10,890 nucleotides of DNA from an archaeon (GTDB taxonomy: Archaea > Methanobacteriota > Methanobacteria > Methanobacteriales > Methanobacteriaceae): NCBI GenBank assembly GCA_024409185.1, contig JAKSUD010000015.1, forward strand, positions 1 to 10,890, read 5' to 3'. Below are positions 1 through 6,224 of this stretch, piece after piece. The notes below the pieces were generated by a model. It ran no database searches. It worked only from the letters and a program-made list of their open reading frames with translations, and was not told the DNA's origin. How positions within the stretch are numbered: position 1 is the first letter of the stretch; every line of letters starts with the position of its first letter. A program made the position numbers and the translations under genes.

Positions 1-627
1 TATAATAGGATTAATGATTTGAAAGCTAATAATGAAATTTTGAATAATAGGATTAATGATTTGGAAGATGAGTTAACTATTCGTGATTATACTATTAATG
101 AGTTAAGGGTGAAATTAGAAAAAGCTCATCTTGAAAAAGATAAAGCAAATGGTGAAAAGGAAAAAATACGTATTGAAAAAGAAGAGTTGTATAAAGAACT
201 TTTAAAATCAAAGAAAAATACAGAATCAATAGAAGAAGAACTTAAAAATAAAACTGAATTGATTGATAATTTAAATAAAGAGATTAGTGATTTAAATAAT
301 AAAATTGATTATTTAAATAAAGAGGTTGAAAATTTAGAAGCTATTAATGCTGAATTAAAAGCTAAAAACATTATTTATGTTAATGTTAAAAAAGCAATAA
401 AAGAGTTTGATAATTATATAAAACAGCATAATAAAAATCCAAAAACTATTCAATGTGGTAAAACTTCCTTTAAGTTAAATGATTTCTTAAACTTACATTT
501 AATTAAAGATGGTAAGGAAAGAATTATTGCATTTAAAGGAAAAAATCAAGGTGTATTACCTAATTATGTAGTTATAGCAGGATACCAAGTTAATAAATCT
601 GTTTATAAAAAACTCTACAACCTATAA
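1..627 (+). CDS. Coiled-coil protein with pseudomurein-binding-like C-terminus (5' partial)
   Basis: The frame is open from the first base, so the true start lies upstream of the window; 208 codons are visible. Roughly residues 1-125 are rich in Glu, Lys, Asn, Leu and Ile with heptad spacing (for example NLNKEISDLNNKIDYLNKE), as expected for a long coiled coil. From about residue 130 the character changes. Two stretches resemble pseudomurein-binding repeats: KEFDNYIKQHNKNP with a following DFLNL, and LPNYVVIAGYQV near the end. Such repeats attach proteins to the pseudomurein wall of Methanobacteriales. A wall-associated or envelope role is therefore inferred, but no signal peptide can be checked because the N-terminus is missing. 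The gene could equally be an intracellular coiled-coil protein with a chance-similar tail. No exact function is recognised. Confidence 0.6.
   Translation, partial: YNRINDLKANNEILNNRINDLEDELTIRDYTINELRVKLEKAHLEKDKANGEKEKIRIEKEELYKELLKSKKNTESIEEELKNKTELIDNLNKEISDLNNKIDYLNKEVENLEAINAELKAKNIIYVNVKKAIKEFDNYIKQHNKNPKTIQCGKTSFKLNDFLNLHLIKDGKERIIAFKGKNQGVLPNYVVIAGYQVNKSVYKKLYNL
4..63 (+). repeat. 18-bp direct repeat inside the coiled-coil gene
   Basis: AATAGGATTAATGATTTG occurs at 4-21 and again at 46-63, in the same reading frame, encoding NRINDL twice. The 42-bp period is a multiple of seven codons (two heptads), which fits growth of the coiled coil by in-frame duplication. More copies may lie upstream of the window. 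Confidence 0.75.
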
Positions 628-647
628 AAATATTATTTTACAAATTA

Positions 648-694
648 CTTAAAGAGAATATATATTATATATTATTATACAACTTCTCTTTAGG
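648..694 (+). promoter_or_regulatory. Inverted repeat bracketing the bioY TATA box
   Basis: TAAAGAGAA (650-658) is perfectly complementary to TTCTCTTTA (684-692); one wobble pair and one further pair extend the arms to 648-658 and 684-694. The 25-base space is almost pure A/T and contains the only convincing TATA element ahead of bioY (about 661-671). A start site about 25 bases downstream would fall at or just after the right arm, so the arms flank the core promoter. This geometry suits a repressor operator, possibly biotin-responsive. The arms do not match the BirA consensus as I recall it. No T-run follows, so a terminator for the upstream gene is less likely. Confidence 0.5.
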
Positions 695-741
695 TAAATA
701 AGAACTTAAATCTATGAAAAAAATTATATGGTGGGATTTAA

Positions 742-1296
742 ATGAGTGTTGTGAATTATTATGATAGAATTCAAAATTCTACAAATACTACCAAAGCATT
801 CTTAGCTGTTTTAATGGCTTGTATTACAGGTATTACGGCACAAGTTATTATACCTCTCCCATGGACACCTGTTCCAATTACTGGGGAAGTTTTTGCTGTT
901 TTAACTGCTGGTTTAGTGCTTGGAAAAAGATACGGTGCATTAAGTCAAATTTTATATATTTTACTTGGAATTACTATAATACCATGGTTTGCTGGTTTGA
1001 ATGGAGGTATAGATGTTATCTTAGGTGCAAATGGAGGATATTTAATAGGGTTTGTATTCTTAAGTTATTTCATTCAAAATTTATCTAAAATACATAAACC
1101 ACTTGGAACTATAATGGCTTATTTTGCTTGTATTTACATTCCAGGTTTAATTGGGCTTGCAATTTATACTTACTTTAATCAAGGAATTTTATTATCCATT
1201 CCACAATTATTAATGATGGGTCTTATTCCATTTATAATTGGAGATATTATTAAGATAATAGCTGCAAGATCCCTTGCTAAAGTAATTAAAATCTAA
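742..1296 (+). CDS. bioY: BioY, substrate-binding S component of an ECF biotin transporter
   Basis: This 184-residue integral membrane protein captures biotin and hands it to an energy-coupling-factor module (EcfT plus two ATPases), or acts alone at low efficiency. The sequence shows the BioY family layout: about six hydrophobic segments, with PVPITGEVFAVLTAGLVLG near residues 43-61 matching the conserved PxPxTxQ-type region (Glu here in place of the usual Gln), and GGYLIGFVFL near 97-106. Length is normal for the family. The start is chosen from GGTGGGA at 730-736, eight bases ahead of the ATG. No ECF ATPase or EcfT gene is in the window, so the energising module would have to be encoded elsewhere. 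The gene stands alone between an inverted repeat over its promoter and a hairpin terminator, which suggests a single-gene, individually regulated unit and biotin scavenging from the gut. Confidence 0.93.
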   Translation: MSVVNYYDRIQNSTNTTKAFLAVLMACITGITAQVIIPLPWTPVPITGEVFAVLTAGLVLGKRYGALSQILYILLGITIIPWFAGLNGGIDVILGANGGYLIGFVFLSYFIQNLSKIHKPLGTIMAYFACIYIPGLIGLAIYTYFNQGILLSIPQLLMMGLIPFIIGDIIKIIAARSLAKVIKI

Positions 1297-1368
1297 AAAT
1301 ATTATTTATTAAAAAATCATTATTTATTAAATTAAATAATTATTAATATTAGTTTATAGATTACTATC

Positions 1369-1458
1369 ATAAGAGAGGAGATAATTTTATTATATTATAA
1401 TCTCTCTTATTGAATGTTTCAATAATTATTATTTCTATTTTTTCTATTTTTTTTTATT
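1369..1458 (+). terminator. Hairpin plus T-rich tract after bioY
   Basis: ATAAGAGAG (1369-1377) pairs perfectly with CTCTCTTAT (1402-1410). An alternative inner pairing, GAGAT (1378-1382) with ATCTC (1400-1404), competes for part of the same arm. A strongly T-rich run follows at about 1429-1458. It lies 73 bases after the bioY stop. Confidence 0.6.
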
Positions 1459-1583
1459 TGTTTAGACAAATAAATTATCGTGTGTCTTTTAAAACTTATT
1501 TTAATCACTAACTGTTCTTGTTTAAGCAACTAAATGGATAAAAATAGAAATATTTAAATATAATAAGCAATATACAAAGATTT

Positions 1584-1633
1584 ATCATAACTTAAATAAA
1601 AACATAAGATTTTTTCTGCACTGAAGTTATGAT
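1584..1633. repeat. 10-bp inverted repeat, 30-base loop
   Basis: ATCATAACTT (1584-1593) and AAGTTATGAT (1624-1633) are perfect reverse complements. The loop includes a T-run and TCTGCACTG. It ends 18 bases before structured repeat copy A and could be part of the same transcript; no function is recognised. Confidence 0.5.
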
Positions 1634-1651
1634 GTTTTAAAATTCAATTAC

Positions 1652-1774
1652 AGGATGTGACACGATTCCAAAATTAGTAATTTAATATGAACTTTCTTTA
1701 ATTAAATATAAGTTTTTTATTTTAAAAAGTTTATTTAATAATATTTTTGGAATAAACTAATTGTGACCCGTCCT
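1652..1774. repeat. Structured repeat, copy A (possible ncRNA or MITE-like element)
   Basis: The ends AGGA (1652) and TCCT (1771-1774) close an imperfect long stem. 1652-1667 pairs with 1759-1774 (14 of 16 positions, two of them wobble). After an 8-base bulge (1751-1758), CCAAAA (1668-1673) pairs with TTTTGG (1745-1750). Between the arms, ATTTAAT and ATTAAAT can form a small inner hairpin. A diverged second copy at 1916-2063 preserves the same fold. No open reading frame and no clear target-site duplication are seen. It may be a structured RNA of unknown function or a miniature inverted-repeat element; strand is not determined. Confidence 0.65.
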
Positions 1775-1782
1775 AAATTATT

Positions 1783-1813
1783 AAATTTGATTTTAACTCC
1801 TTAAATCAAATTT
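1783..1813. repeat. 11-bp inverted repeat between the structured repeats
   Basis: AAATTTGATTT (1783-1793) and AAATCAAATTT (1803-1813) are perfect complements with a 9-base loop. It starts 8 bases after copy A. No T-run follows directly, so a terminator is not clear. Confidence 0.5.
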
Positions 1814-1915
1814 CATTAACACTCCCCATAATCAAAGAAATATAATATTTCTTTTCTTATTCACCCATATTGATTAAAAAAGGAAATTTTAGCTATACTC
1901 TTTTTAATATTTTTT

Positions 1916-2063
1916 AGGATATAACAAGATTCCAAAATTAGTAATTTAACATGAAAACTTTTTTTTTAATTAAATATAATTTTTAAGTTTGTTTTAAAAA
2001 GTTTATTATAACTATAAACAAATTAATAATAATTTTTGGAATAAACTAATCGTGATTCATCCT
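1916..2063. repeat. Structured repeat, copy B (possible ncRNA or MITE-like element)
   Basis: It is the second copy of the element at 1652-1774, in the same orientation. The left block at 1928-1955 matches 1664-1691 with one difference. The right block ending in GGAATAAACTAAT is also shared. The outer arms 1916-1931 and 2048-2063 pair at 12 of 16 positions, and the 8-base bulge and the CCAAAA/TTTTGG stem are kept. The copy is 25 bases longer, mostly from T-runs in the middle. Confidence 0.65.
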
Positions 2064-2176
2064 GTTTTTTAAAATTAAAAAAATATAATGATTTGTTAAT
2101 GAGTTATTTCATAATATTTTAATTTAATGAATTTATTTAAAATTTATCTATTTTGTTCTTTTTATTATTTTCTATG

Positions 2177-2186
2177 CATATATAAT
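2177..2186 (+). promoter_or_regulatory. TATA box for the hydrolase-like pseudogene
   Basis: CATATATAAT is a good archaeal TATA element. It ends only four bases before the first ATG (2191), so transcription starting about 25 bases downstream would begin near the second ATG (2209). No ribosome-binding site precedes either ATG. This points to a leaderless message starting at 2209. Confidence 0.5.
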
Positions 2187-2208
2187 TAATATGTTTGAGA
2201 TTATAAGT

Positions 2209-3482
2209 ATGGAATTTAAAGTAATTTATGTTATAATTGCTACTTTAATTATTGTTGTTGCTCTTTTTTTAGGGCTTGTTATGGTAGATGGTTATAGTAG
2301 TGTGGATAATCCTTATAATATGACACAAGTTGATTCTTACTTGTTTGAATGTGATGCTCAAAATTTGGATTATGCTTATGAATTTTTTGCAAATATGACT
2401 ACTGTTGGTGTTGGACCATATCCAGATAATGGTGGAGATTTATATGCTGATGAATATACTGTTTATCAATCTAATTCTTCAAGAAGTATACATAAACCTA
2501 AATATGATGGTGGGTGTACTGGTTTTACTAAAAATGGGGCCTTGGAAGAAATTATGATTAGGTTTATGATAATGCATCAACAATTGTAATGCATGTAAAC
2601 GGTGAAAAATATGATAGTTTGGCTGTTGTATCATTCCCTAATATGACTAAAGATATATGTACTGAAATAGTTAATGGTACTGATAATCATACTGATTGGA
2701 TGAAAATAGCTCCATTCTATACAATGGATGGTACTAATAAAGCAGGACTTACTTGTGAATATAATGTTGTCCCACTTGATGATGCTAATCCTAATTCTGT
2801 TGCAGCTGTTGAATCAAAAGAAAAAATCCCTAATATAATATTGCCAAGATATTGTTTAGATCACTTTGATGATGCTAAAAAAGCAGCAGAATATCTTAGA
2901 GACTATTGTTATGTTTATAGTGCAGATAATAAAGCTCTTAACTTATTAATAACTGATAAAAAAGGTCAAGCTTATATTGTAGAATTTATGAATGGTAAAG
3001 CTGAAATAAATGAACATCCTATGATGACTAACTTTTACATTGAAGGAGTTCATTTTAGAGAAAATGGTACTGTTCCAACCCCTGTAACTGATGAAGGTAA
3101 AGTAACTGAATTATCAAATATTGCCCCTCATGATGATGGGTTAGAAAGATATAATCTTGTTGCAGCAGATTATGATAATTTAAATGGTGTATGTGATTGC
3201 TTTAATAATTTACATAAAGTTAAATATACTAATGCATTTAAAACAGAAACTAATCCTATGTGGTGTTCTGAATTCTTCTATAATCCTAATTTAACTCTTG
3301 ATTCTAATGTTTCTGAATTTAAAAAAATTCAAGATGTATTCTATGAGATGTATCTTAATCGTGATAAAGGAGGATTTAGTTTCCATAGTATCCATCAATC
3401 TGTAGGGGATGTTAAAAAAGGTATTCTTTATATTGAAGTAAGAGAACAAAATGTTCATCATGAGTTTAAACTTAATGGATAA
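2209..3482 (+). pseudogene. Membrane-anchored choloylglycine-hydrolase-like (linear amide C-N hydrolase) gene, frameshifted and with an in-frame stop
   Basis: An intact version would be an N-terminal nucleophile hydrolase of the choloylglycine hydrolase/acyltransferase group, which cuts linear amide bonds such as those in bile salts, penicillin V or acyl-amino compounds. The first part has a Lys then a hydrophobic helix (about residues 5-26 from 2209) and a pre-segment, then GGCTGF with the expected nucleophile Cys at about residue 103. Frame 1 is lost around 2536-2546. The continuation GRNYD, the conserved Arg/Asp motif of the family, is read in another frame at 2544-2558 and meets TAG at 2559-2561. 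After that the frame is open to 3482 and shows MMTNFY and LERYN, likely counterparts of the family's Asn and Arg residues. One deleted base plus one nonsense change (TGG or TAT to TAG) would explain it. Substrate cannot be told. An alternative start is 2191. Confidence 0.75.
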
Positions 3483-3493
3483 TTATTCATTAT

Positions 3494-3523
3494 CCTATTC
3501 ATTATTTAATGGATAGGTTTTAT
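3494..3523 (+). terminator. Hairpin terminator after the hydrolase-like pseudogene
   Basis: CCTATTCATT (3494-3503) pairs with AATGGATAGG (3508-3517) through ten positions including one wobble. The loop is ATTT and TTTTATT follows. It lies 11 bases after the stop codon. Confidence 0.65.
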
Positions 3524-3555
3524 TAAATTGTGAAGTTAGAGATTAACTTATAACA

Positions 3556-3812
3556 TTAGAAGTATTCACTGTTATTTGCTGTATCCTCAACACCAAATGT
3601 TAAATGGGTATTTACTAATTTTTTAAATTATTAATAAATATTTATACACAATATTTACAAAATTGTGCTGATTTTTTATTGTTAGTGCTATTAGAACTAC
3701 TTGTATTAATGTTAATATTAATATTATTTACATTATTAAATTCTTCAAATTTATGACCACAATTTTCACAAAATTTAAAGGAATTTTTGTTTTCTTTTCC
3801 ACAATTAGGCAT
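3556..3812 (-). pseudogene. Small zinc-ribbon gene, probably a decayed remnant
   Basis: On the minus strand an ATG at 3812 opens a 56-codon frame ending at 3642. It begins MPNCGKEN and continues with KFCENCG, the second half of a double-CxxC zinc ribbon; the usual first Cys (CPNCG) is replaced by the start Met. An Asn/Ser-rich linker follows, then FCKYC and a stop, where a second ribbon would be expected to continue with Gly. Just past the stop, another frame reads LVNTHLTFGVEDTANNSEYF and ends at 3556, which looks like a displaced C-terminus. This suggests a frameshifted gene. No good ribosome-binding site precedes the ATG. It lies 74 bases downstream of the HAD gene on the same strand. It may still express a short zinc-binding peptide. 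Confidence 0.4.
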
Positions 3813-3886
3813 AATTTTACTATTATTTTACTCTTCTATATAATCATAATAGTATAAAGTAATTAAATTTAATTTTTAAAGATAAT

Positions 3887-4567
3887 TTATAAAATAGTAT
3901 CAACATCAGAAATGTTATCTAAAACAATAATATTAATATCTTCTTTGTTTACTCTTTCTTTTTCTTCATCAGTTAATGTAGAGTTAACTAAAATTGCATT
4001 CATTCCCGCATTAACAGCACCAATACAATCCACATCTAACTTATTTCCAACCATAATACTTTTAGATGCTTCACATCTCATTCTTCTTAAAGCTTCTTTA
4101 TAAATTTGAGGATCTGGTTTTTCAACCCCTACTTCTTCTGAAGTAATAACAATGTCAAAAAAGTGGTGAATTCCCATTCTAACAAGTTTTTCCCATTGTT
4201 TAATTGTTCTTCCGTTAGTAATAGCACCTAAACGATATCCTTTACTTTTAAGATAAATTAATATTGCCATTGTTCTTGGAAATGGTCTTAAAAGTGAGAA
4301 TTTAACATTATGGTAAGTAGTCATACCTAATGCTATAAGGAAAGGATCATCTTGACCTAAAAGTTCTTTAGTTAAGAGGTTAAAATGTCCTCCATAGTTT
4401 GATCCTTTATTTTTAATAATTGATTTTAACATATCGTATGCTTCATCATATTCAACAGGTAATCCATTATCACACATTGCTTCAACAGCAGCTCTTCTTG
4501 CAATATCTGCAAAACCTGATGTATTTAAAAGAGTATCATCGATATCAAAAAATACAGCTTTATCCAT
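3887..4567 (-). CDS. HAD-superfamily hydrolase (subfamily IA)
   Basis: This 226-residue cytosolic hydrolase probably dephosphorylates a small metabolite. Motif I is FFDIDDT, with Asp8 as nucleophile and Asp10 as general acid/base. A helical cap follows (about 15-90). Motif II is ITNGR (Thr117), motif III the Lys in VEKPDP (Lys150), and motif IV is MVGNKLDVD (173-180). Motif IV normally reads GD; here Asn175 sits where the first metal-binding Asp is usual, with Asp178 and Asp180 nearby. The closest family in memory is the archaeal group annotated TIGR02253; the substrate is unknown. The start is supported by GGTG at 4576-4573, five bases ahead of the ATG. It is downstream of polB2 on the same strand but has its own TATA box in the 146-base gap, so it is probably a separate unit. 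Confidence 0.88.
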   Translation of the reverse strand: MDKAVFFDIDDTLLNTSGFADIARRAAVEAMCDNGLPVEYDEAYDMLKSIIKNKGSNYGGHFNLLTKELLGQDDPFLIALGMTTYHNVKFSLLRPFPRTMAILIYLKSKGYRLGAITNGRTIKQWEKLVRMGIHHFFDIVITSEEVGVEKPDPQIYKEALRRMRCEASKSIMVGNKLDVDCIGAVNAGMNAILVNSTLTDEEKERVNKEDINIIVLDNISDVDTIL

Positions 4568-4635
4568 TTTTGCACCATTTTTGAATTTTAATTTATTTTT
4601 TAAGTTTAGAATTAACTAATGATATTTATGTTTTT

Positions 4636-4655
4636 AAAAGTATATAATACCTTTT
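4636..4655 (-). promoter_or_regulatory. TATA box in a near-palindrome, HAD gene promoter
   Basis: AAAAGTATATAATACCTTTT is almost self-complementary and holds TTATATA on the minus strand (4647-4641). A start about 25 bases downstream would give a leader of about 50 bases before the ATG at 4567. Confidence 0.45.
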
Positions 4656-4713
4656 AATTTTCTGAATTTATACTTTAAATATTTATAAATTAAAAGATTT
4701 ATAACTTAAATAT

Positions 4714-5403
4714 TTAAAAGAAAGCATCTAAACTTTGTTGTCTTTCTCCTTCTGCAAGTTCAAGTAAGTTTTCTTTTGTATATCCTAAAGGTTCCATCAT
4801 TCTTGAAACTGCAGGTATGATTTGGTTATTAATGTAGTAATCTACATCATATTCTATACCTTCACTATACTCGTAAGCAATAGCTCTCTCACTAATAGAT
4901 CCTTTTCCTTTACTAACAATATATTGAATAATAGTTCCTTTTCCAACTCGTATTCCATTAGATTCTAATTGTCTTGCAGCTATTACATGAGGGCCAATTT
5001 GTTTATAATCCTCGAGTTTTTTTGTAATTTGGGTATGAATAACAAGCTCTTTTTTATCAATATTTCCAGTTTTAATTTGTTTTAAAACTTTTTTAATAAT
5101 CTTTTCTGCTTTTTTAACATTACCTTCATTTAAGATAGCCATTAATATATCTTCTTGGGTTTGTTTAGCTATTGGAGCCCAATCTCTTCTTACAAGTTCT
5201 AATCCTTTAGCTATAATTGTTCCATCTTCAATAACAGCATATCTTTTTTTACTTACAAAGAAACCTCTTCTATAAAATCCTTCAAATTCTAATTCCATAC
5301 TATCTGGTAATGAACCATTAAAATAGCTTAAAAATTCATTTACTTGTCCTCTTATTTCTTTTTCAATAGCTATTTGTTCTGGACTTTCAATAATTTCACT
5401 CAT
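4714..5403 (-). CDS. polB2: Small C-terminal subunit of the split family B DNA polymerase (PolB2)
   Basis: In Methanobacteriales the replicative family B DNA polymerase is encoded as two separate proteins. The large one carries the exonuclease and most of the palm; this 229-residue piece supplies the end of the palm and the thumb, and the two assemble into the active enzyme (established for Methanothermobacter). Visible here are the DNA-contacting KKRYA (52-56), the [10 protein letters not shown] segment (66-75), and thumb sequence including [10 protein letters not shown] and [11 protein letters not shown]. The last eight residues, QQSLDAFF, fit the PCNA-interacting PIP box. The length agrees with a natural small subunit, not a broken fragment. 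Two ATGs are adjacent; the second (5403) is preferred because GGTG (5412-5409) then lies five bases away; starting at 5406 adds one Met. The large subunit is not in the window. Confidence 0.92.
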   Translation of the reverse strand: MSEIIESPEQIAIEKEIRGQVNEFLSYFNGSLPDSMELEFEGFYRRGFFVSKKRYAVIEDGTIIAKGLELVRRDWAPIAKQTQEDILMAILNEGNVKKAEKIIKKVLKQIKTGNIDKKELVIHTQITKKLEDYKQIGPHVIAARQLESNGIRVGKGTIIQYIVSKGKGSISERAIAYEYSEGIEYDVDYYINNQIIPAVSRMMEPLGYTKENLLELAEGERQQSLDAFF

Positions 5404-5443
5404 CATTACACCTTAAATTAGATTTTTATTAGGTTTTATTAAG

Positions 5444-5456
5444 ATTATAATATTTA
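5444..5456 (-). promoter_or_regulatory. Possible TATA box for polB2
   Basis: On the minus strand TAAATATTATAAT lies about 45 bases upstream of the start codon, which would give a leader of roughly 20 bases. The surrounding DNA is very AT-rich, so the assignment is tentative. Confidence 0.3.
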
Positions 5457-5504
5457 GAATATTTTTAAGAATATTTTATTCTTTAATTATATTTTTAAAT
5501 CTTC

Positions 5505-5544
5505 TTTTTTAAATAATTTTTGAGTTTTTTAAATAATTTTTGAG
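5505..5544. repeat. Perfect 20-bp tandem duplication
   Basis: A 20-base unit (TTTTTTAAATAATTTTTGAG) at 5505-5524 is repeated exactly at 5525-5544. It lies in the divergent space between polB2 and rps8e and is probably a replication-slippage product; no role is evident. Confidence 0.85.
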
Positions 5545-5570
5545 TAAATATTATATTAATAATAGTTAGC

Positions 5571-5596
5571 TTTATATATAATTTTATATATAAATA
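5571..5596 (+). promoter_or_regulatory. Two adjacent TATA boxes, probable rps8e promoter region
   Basis: TTTATATATAA (5571-5581) and TTTATATATAAATA (5583-5596) both match the archaeal TATA consensus well. They imply transcription starts around 5600-5620. Closer TATA-like sites near 5651-5659 and 5697-5704 are weaker alternatives. Confidence 0.45.
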
Positions 5597-5603
5597 TAGT
5601 ATG

Positions 5604-5629
5604 TTCTTATATTAATCTTGCAATAAGAA
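5604..5629 (+). repeat. 7-bp inverted repeat, 12-base loop, in the rps8e leader
   Basis: TTCTTAT (5604-5610) pairs with ATAAGAA (5623-5629). The loop of 12 bases is the same size as that of the larger inverted repeat 31 bases further on. In DNA this AT-rich, a 7-bp match could be chance. Confidence 0.35.
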
Positions 5630-5660
5630 TCATTAATTAACTTGCTTATTATTATATACT

Positions 5661-5692
5661 TCAAATAAGTGTGCGGTAAAAAACTTATTTGA
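5661..5692 (+). repeat. 10-bp perfect inverted repeat, 12-base loop, in the rps8e leader
   Basis: TCAAATAAGT (5661-5670) and ACTTATTTGA (5683-5692) are exact complements around GTGCGGTAAAAA. The loop holds the most GC-rich stretch of the whole intergenic region (GTGCGG). It could be an RNA hairpin in the leader, an operator, or the end of a small RNA. No T-run follows. Confidence 0.5.
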
Positions 5693-5819
5693 TATTGGTA
5701 TAATTTAAAATGCTTATGCATTAAAATTTTTATTAAACTTTAAAAAAGTATATGAAGTTTGATTTTTTATTAAAAAAATTATAATTGCATTGTTACGAAA
5801 AATTTAAGGAGATATTGTT

Positions 5820-6194
5820 ATGGCAATTTGTCAAGGAAAATCTACCAGATCCCCATCTGGTGCTAGAAGAGTTGCAAATCGTGGAAAAAGAAAAGCTGAG
5901 TTAGGTAGAGAATCTGCTGAAACTAAATTAGGTGACAAAAACTTAAGAAAAATCAGAACTCGTGGTGGAAACGAAAAACTCAGATTAGCTCAAGATAATA
6001 AAATTAATGTTATTGATGCTGACGGTAAAGCTCAAACTGTAGAAATCTACGGTGTAGTTGAAAACGCTGCAAACCCAAACTACGTAAGACGTAATATCAT
6101 CACTAAAGGTGCTATTGTAGATACTGCTGCTGGTAAAGCTAAAGTAACTTCTAGACCTGGTCAAGATGGTGTTATTAACGGAGTTTTATTATAG
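5820..6194 (+). CDS. rps8e: Small-subunit ribosomal protein S8e
   Basis: This 124-residue basic protein of the archaeal/eukaryotic-type 30S subunit binds 16S rRNA. The N-terminus [17 protein letters not shown] and the segments [38 protein letters not shown] and [13 protein letters not shown] follow the archaeal S8e family along its full length, and the size is normal. The start is fixed by AAGGAGAT at 5806-5813, with GGAG eight bases from the ATG, and by family alignment. Its codon use has more C-ending codons (AAC, TAC, ATC) than neighbouring genes, as expected for a highly expressed gene. It is a single-gene unit with a long leader and a terminator that overlaps its stop codon; it converges on pckA. 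Confidence 0.97.
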   Translation: MAICQGKSTRSPSGARRVANRGKRKAELGRESAETKLGDKNLRKIRTRGGNEKLRLAQDNKINVIDADGKAQTVEIYGVVENAANPNYVRRNIITKGAIVDTAAGKAKVTSRPGQDGVINGVLL

Positions 6195-6224
6195 ATAAAA
6201 CTCTTATTATTTTTTCTTTTTTTT
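6181..6224 (+). terminator. Hairpin terminator overlapping the rps8e stop codon
   Basis: GAGTTTTAT (6181-6189), the last codons of rps8e, pairs perfectly with ATAAAACTC (6195-6203). The five-base loop TATAG contains the TAG stop (6192-6194). A T-rich run broken only by a few other bases follows to 6224. Confidence 0.7.

Larger units (their letters stand above)
1297..2190. other. 894-bp gene-free, hairpin-rich region
   Basis: No reading frame of coding character is visible on either strand; stops are frequent in all frames. The region holds the bioY terminator, a 9-bp hairpin with a 4-base loop (1453-1461 with 1466-1474), a 10-bp inverted repeat with a 30-base loop (1584-1593 with 1624-1633), two copies of a structured repeat (1652-1774 and 1916-2063), an 11-bp inverted repeat between those copies (1783-1813), and a TATA box at its right end. 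No tRNA or rRNA was recognised. Confidence 0.7.
5407..5819. other. 413-bp divergent intergenic region between polB2 and rps8e
   Basis: No coding frame is visible. From left to right it holds the tentative polB2 TATA element, the 20-bp tandem duplication, two strong TATA-like elements facing rps8e (5571-5581 and 5583-5596), and two inverted repeats (5604-5629 and 5661-5692). A small hairpin AATGC-TTAT-GCATT follows near 5709-5722, then AAGGAGAT just before rps8e. If the TATA boxes drive rps8e, its leader would be about 200 bases, long for a ribosomal protein gene. Confidence 0.6.

Noticed and set aside
648-694. Rho-independent-like terminator of the coiled-coil gene
   Set aside because: The 25-base A/T loop holds a TATA box and no T-run follows the right arm; an operator fits better, though this is not proven.
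714-764. 16-codon frame MKKIIWWDLNECCELL overlapping the bioY start, as a leader peptide
   Set aside because: It has no ribosome-binding site of its own and would hide the bioY GGTGGGA site; most likely chance.
819-1088. Second frame inside bioY
   Set aside because: Cys/Tyr/Trp-rich translation typical of an out-of-frame shadow of a membrane protein gene.
1652-2063. CRISPR array
   Set aside because: Only two copies, far longer than CRISPR repeats, internally diverged and without regular spacers.
2559-2561. TAG after GRNYD read as pyrrolysine or another recoded residue
   Set aside because: A separate frameshift lies a few bases upstream, the gene group suggests Methanobacteriales, which are not known to use pyrrolysine, and simple gene decay explains both lesions.
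3912-4103. Plus-strand frame inside the HAD gene
   Set aside because: Antisense shadow; hydrophobic Leu/Ser-rich translation without any start signal.
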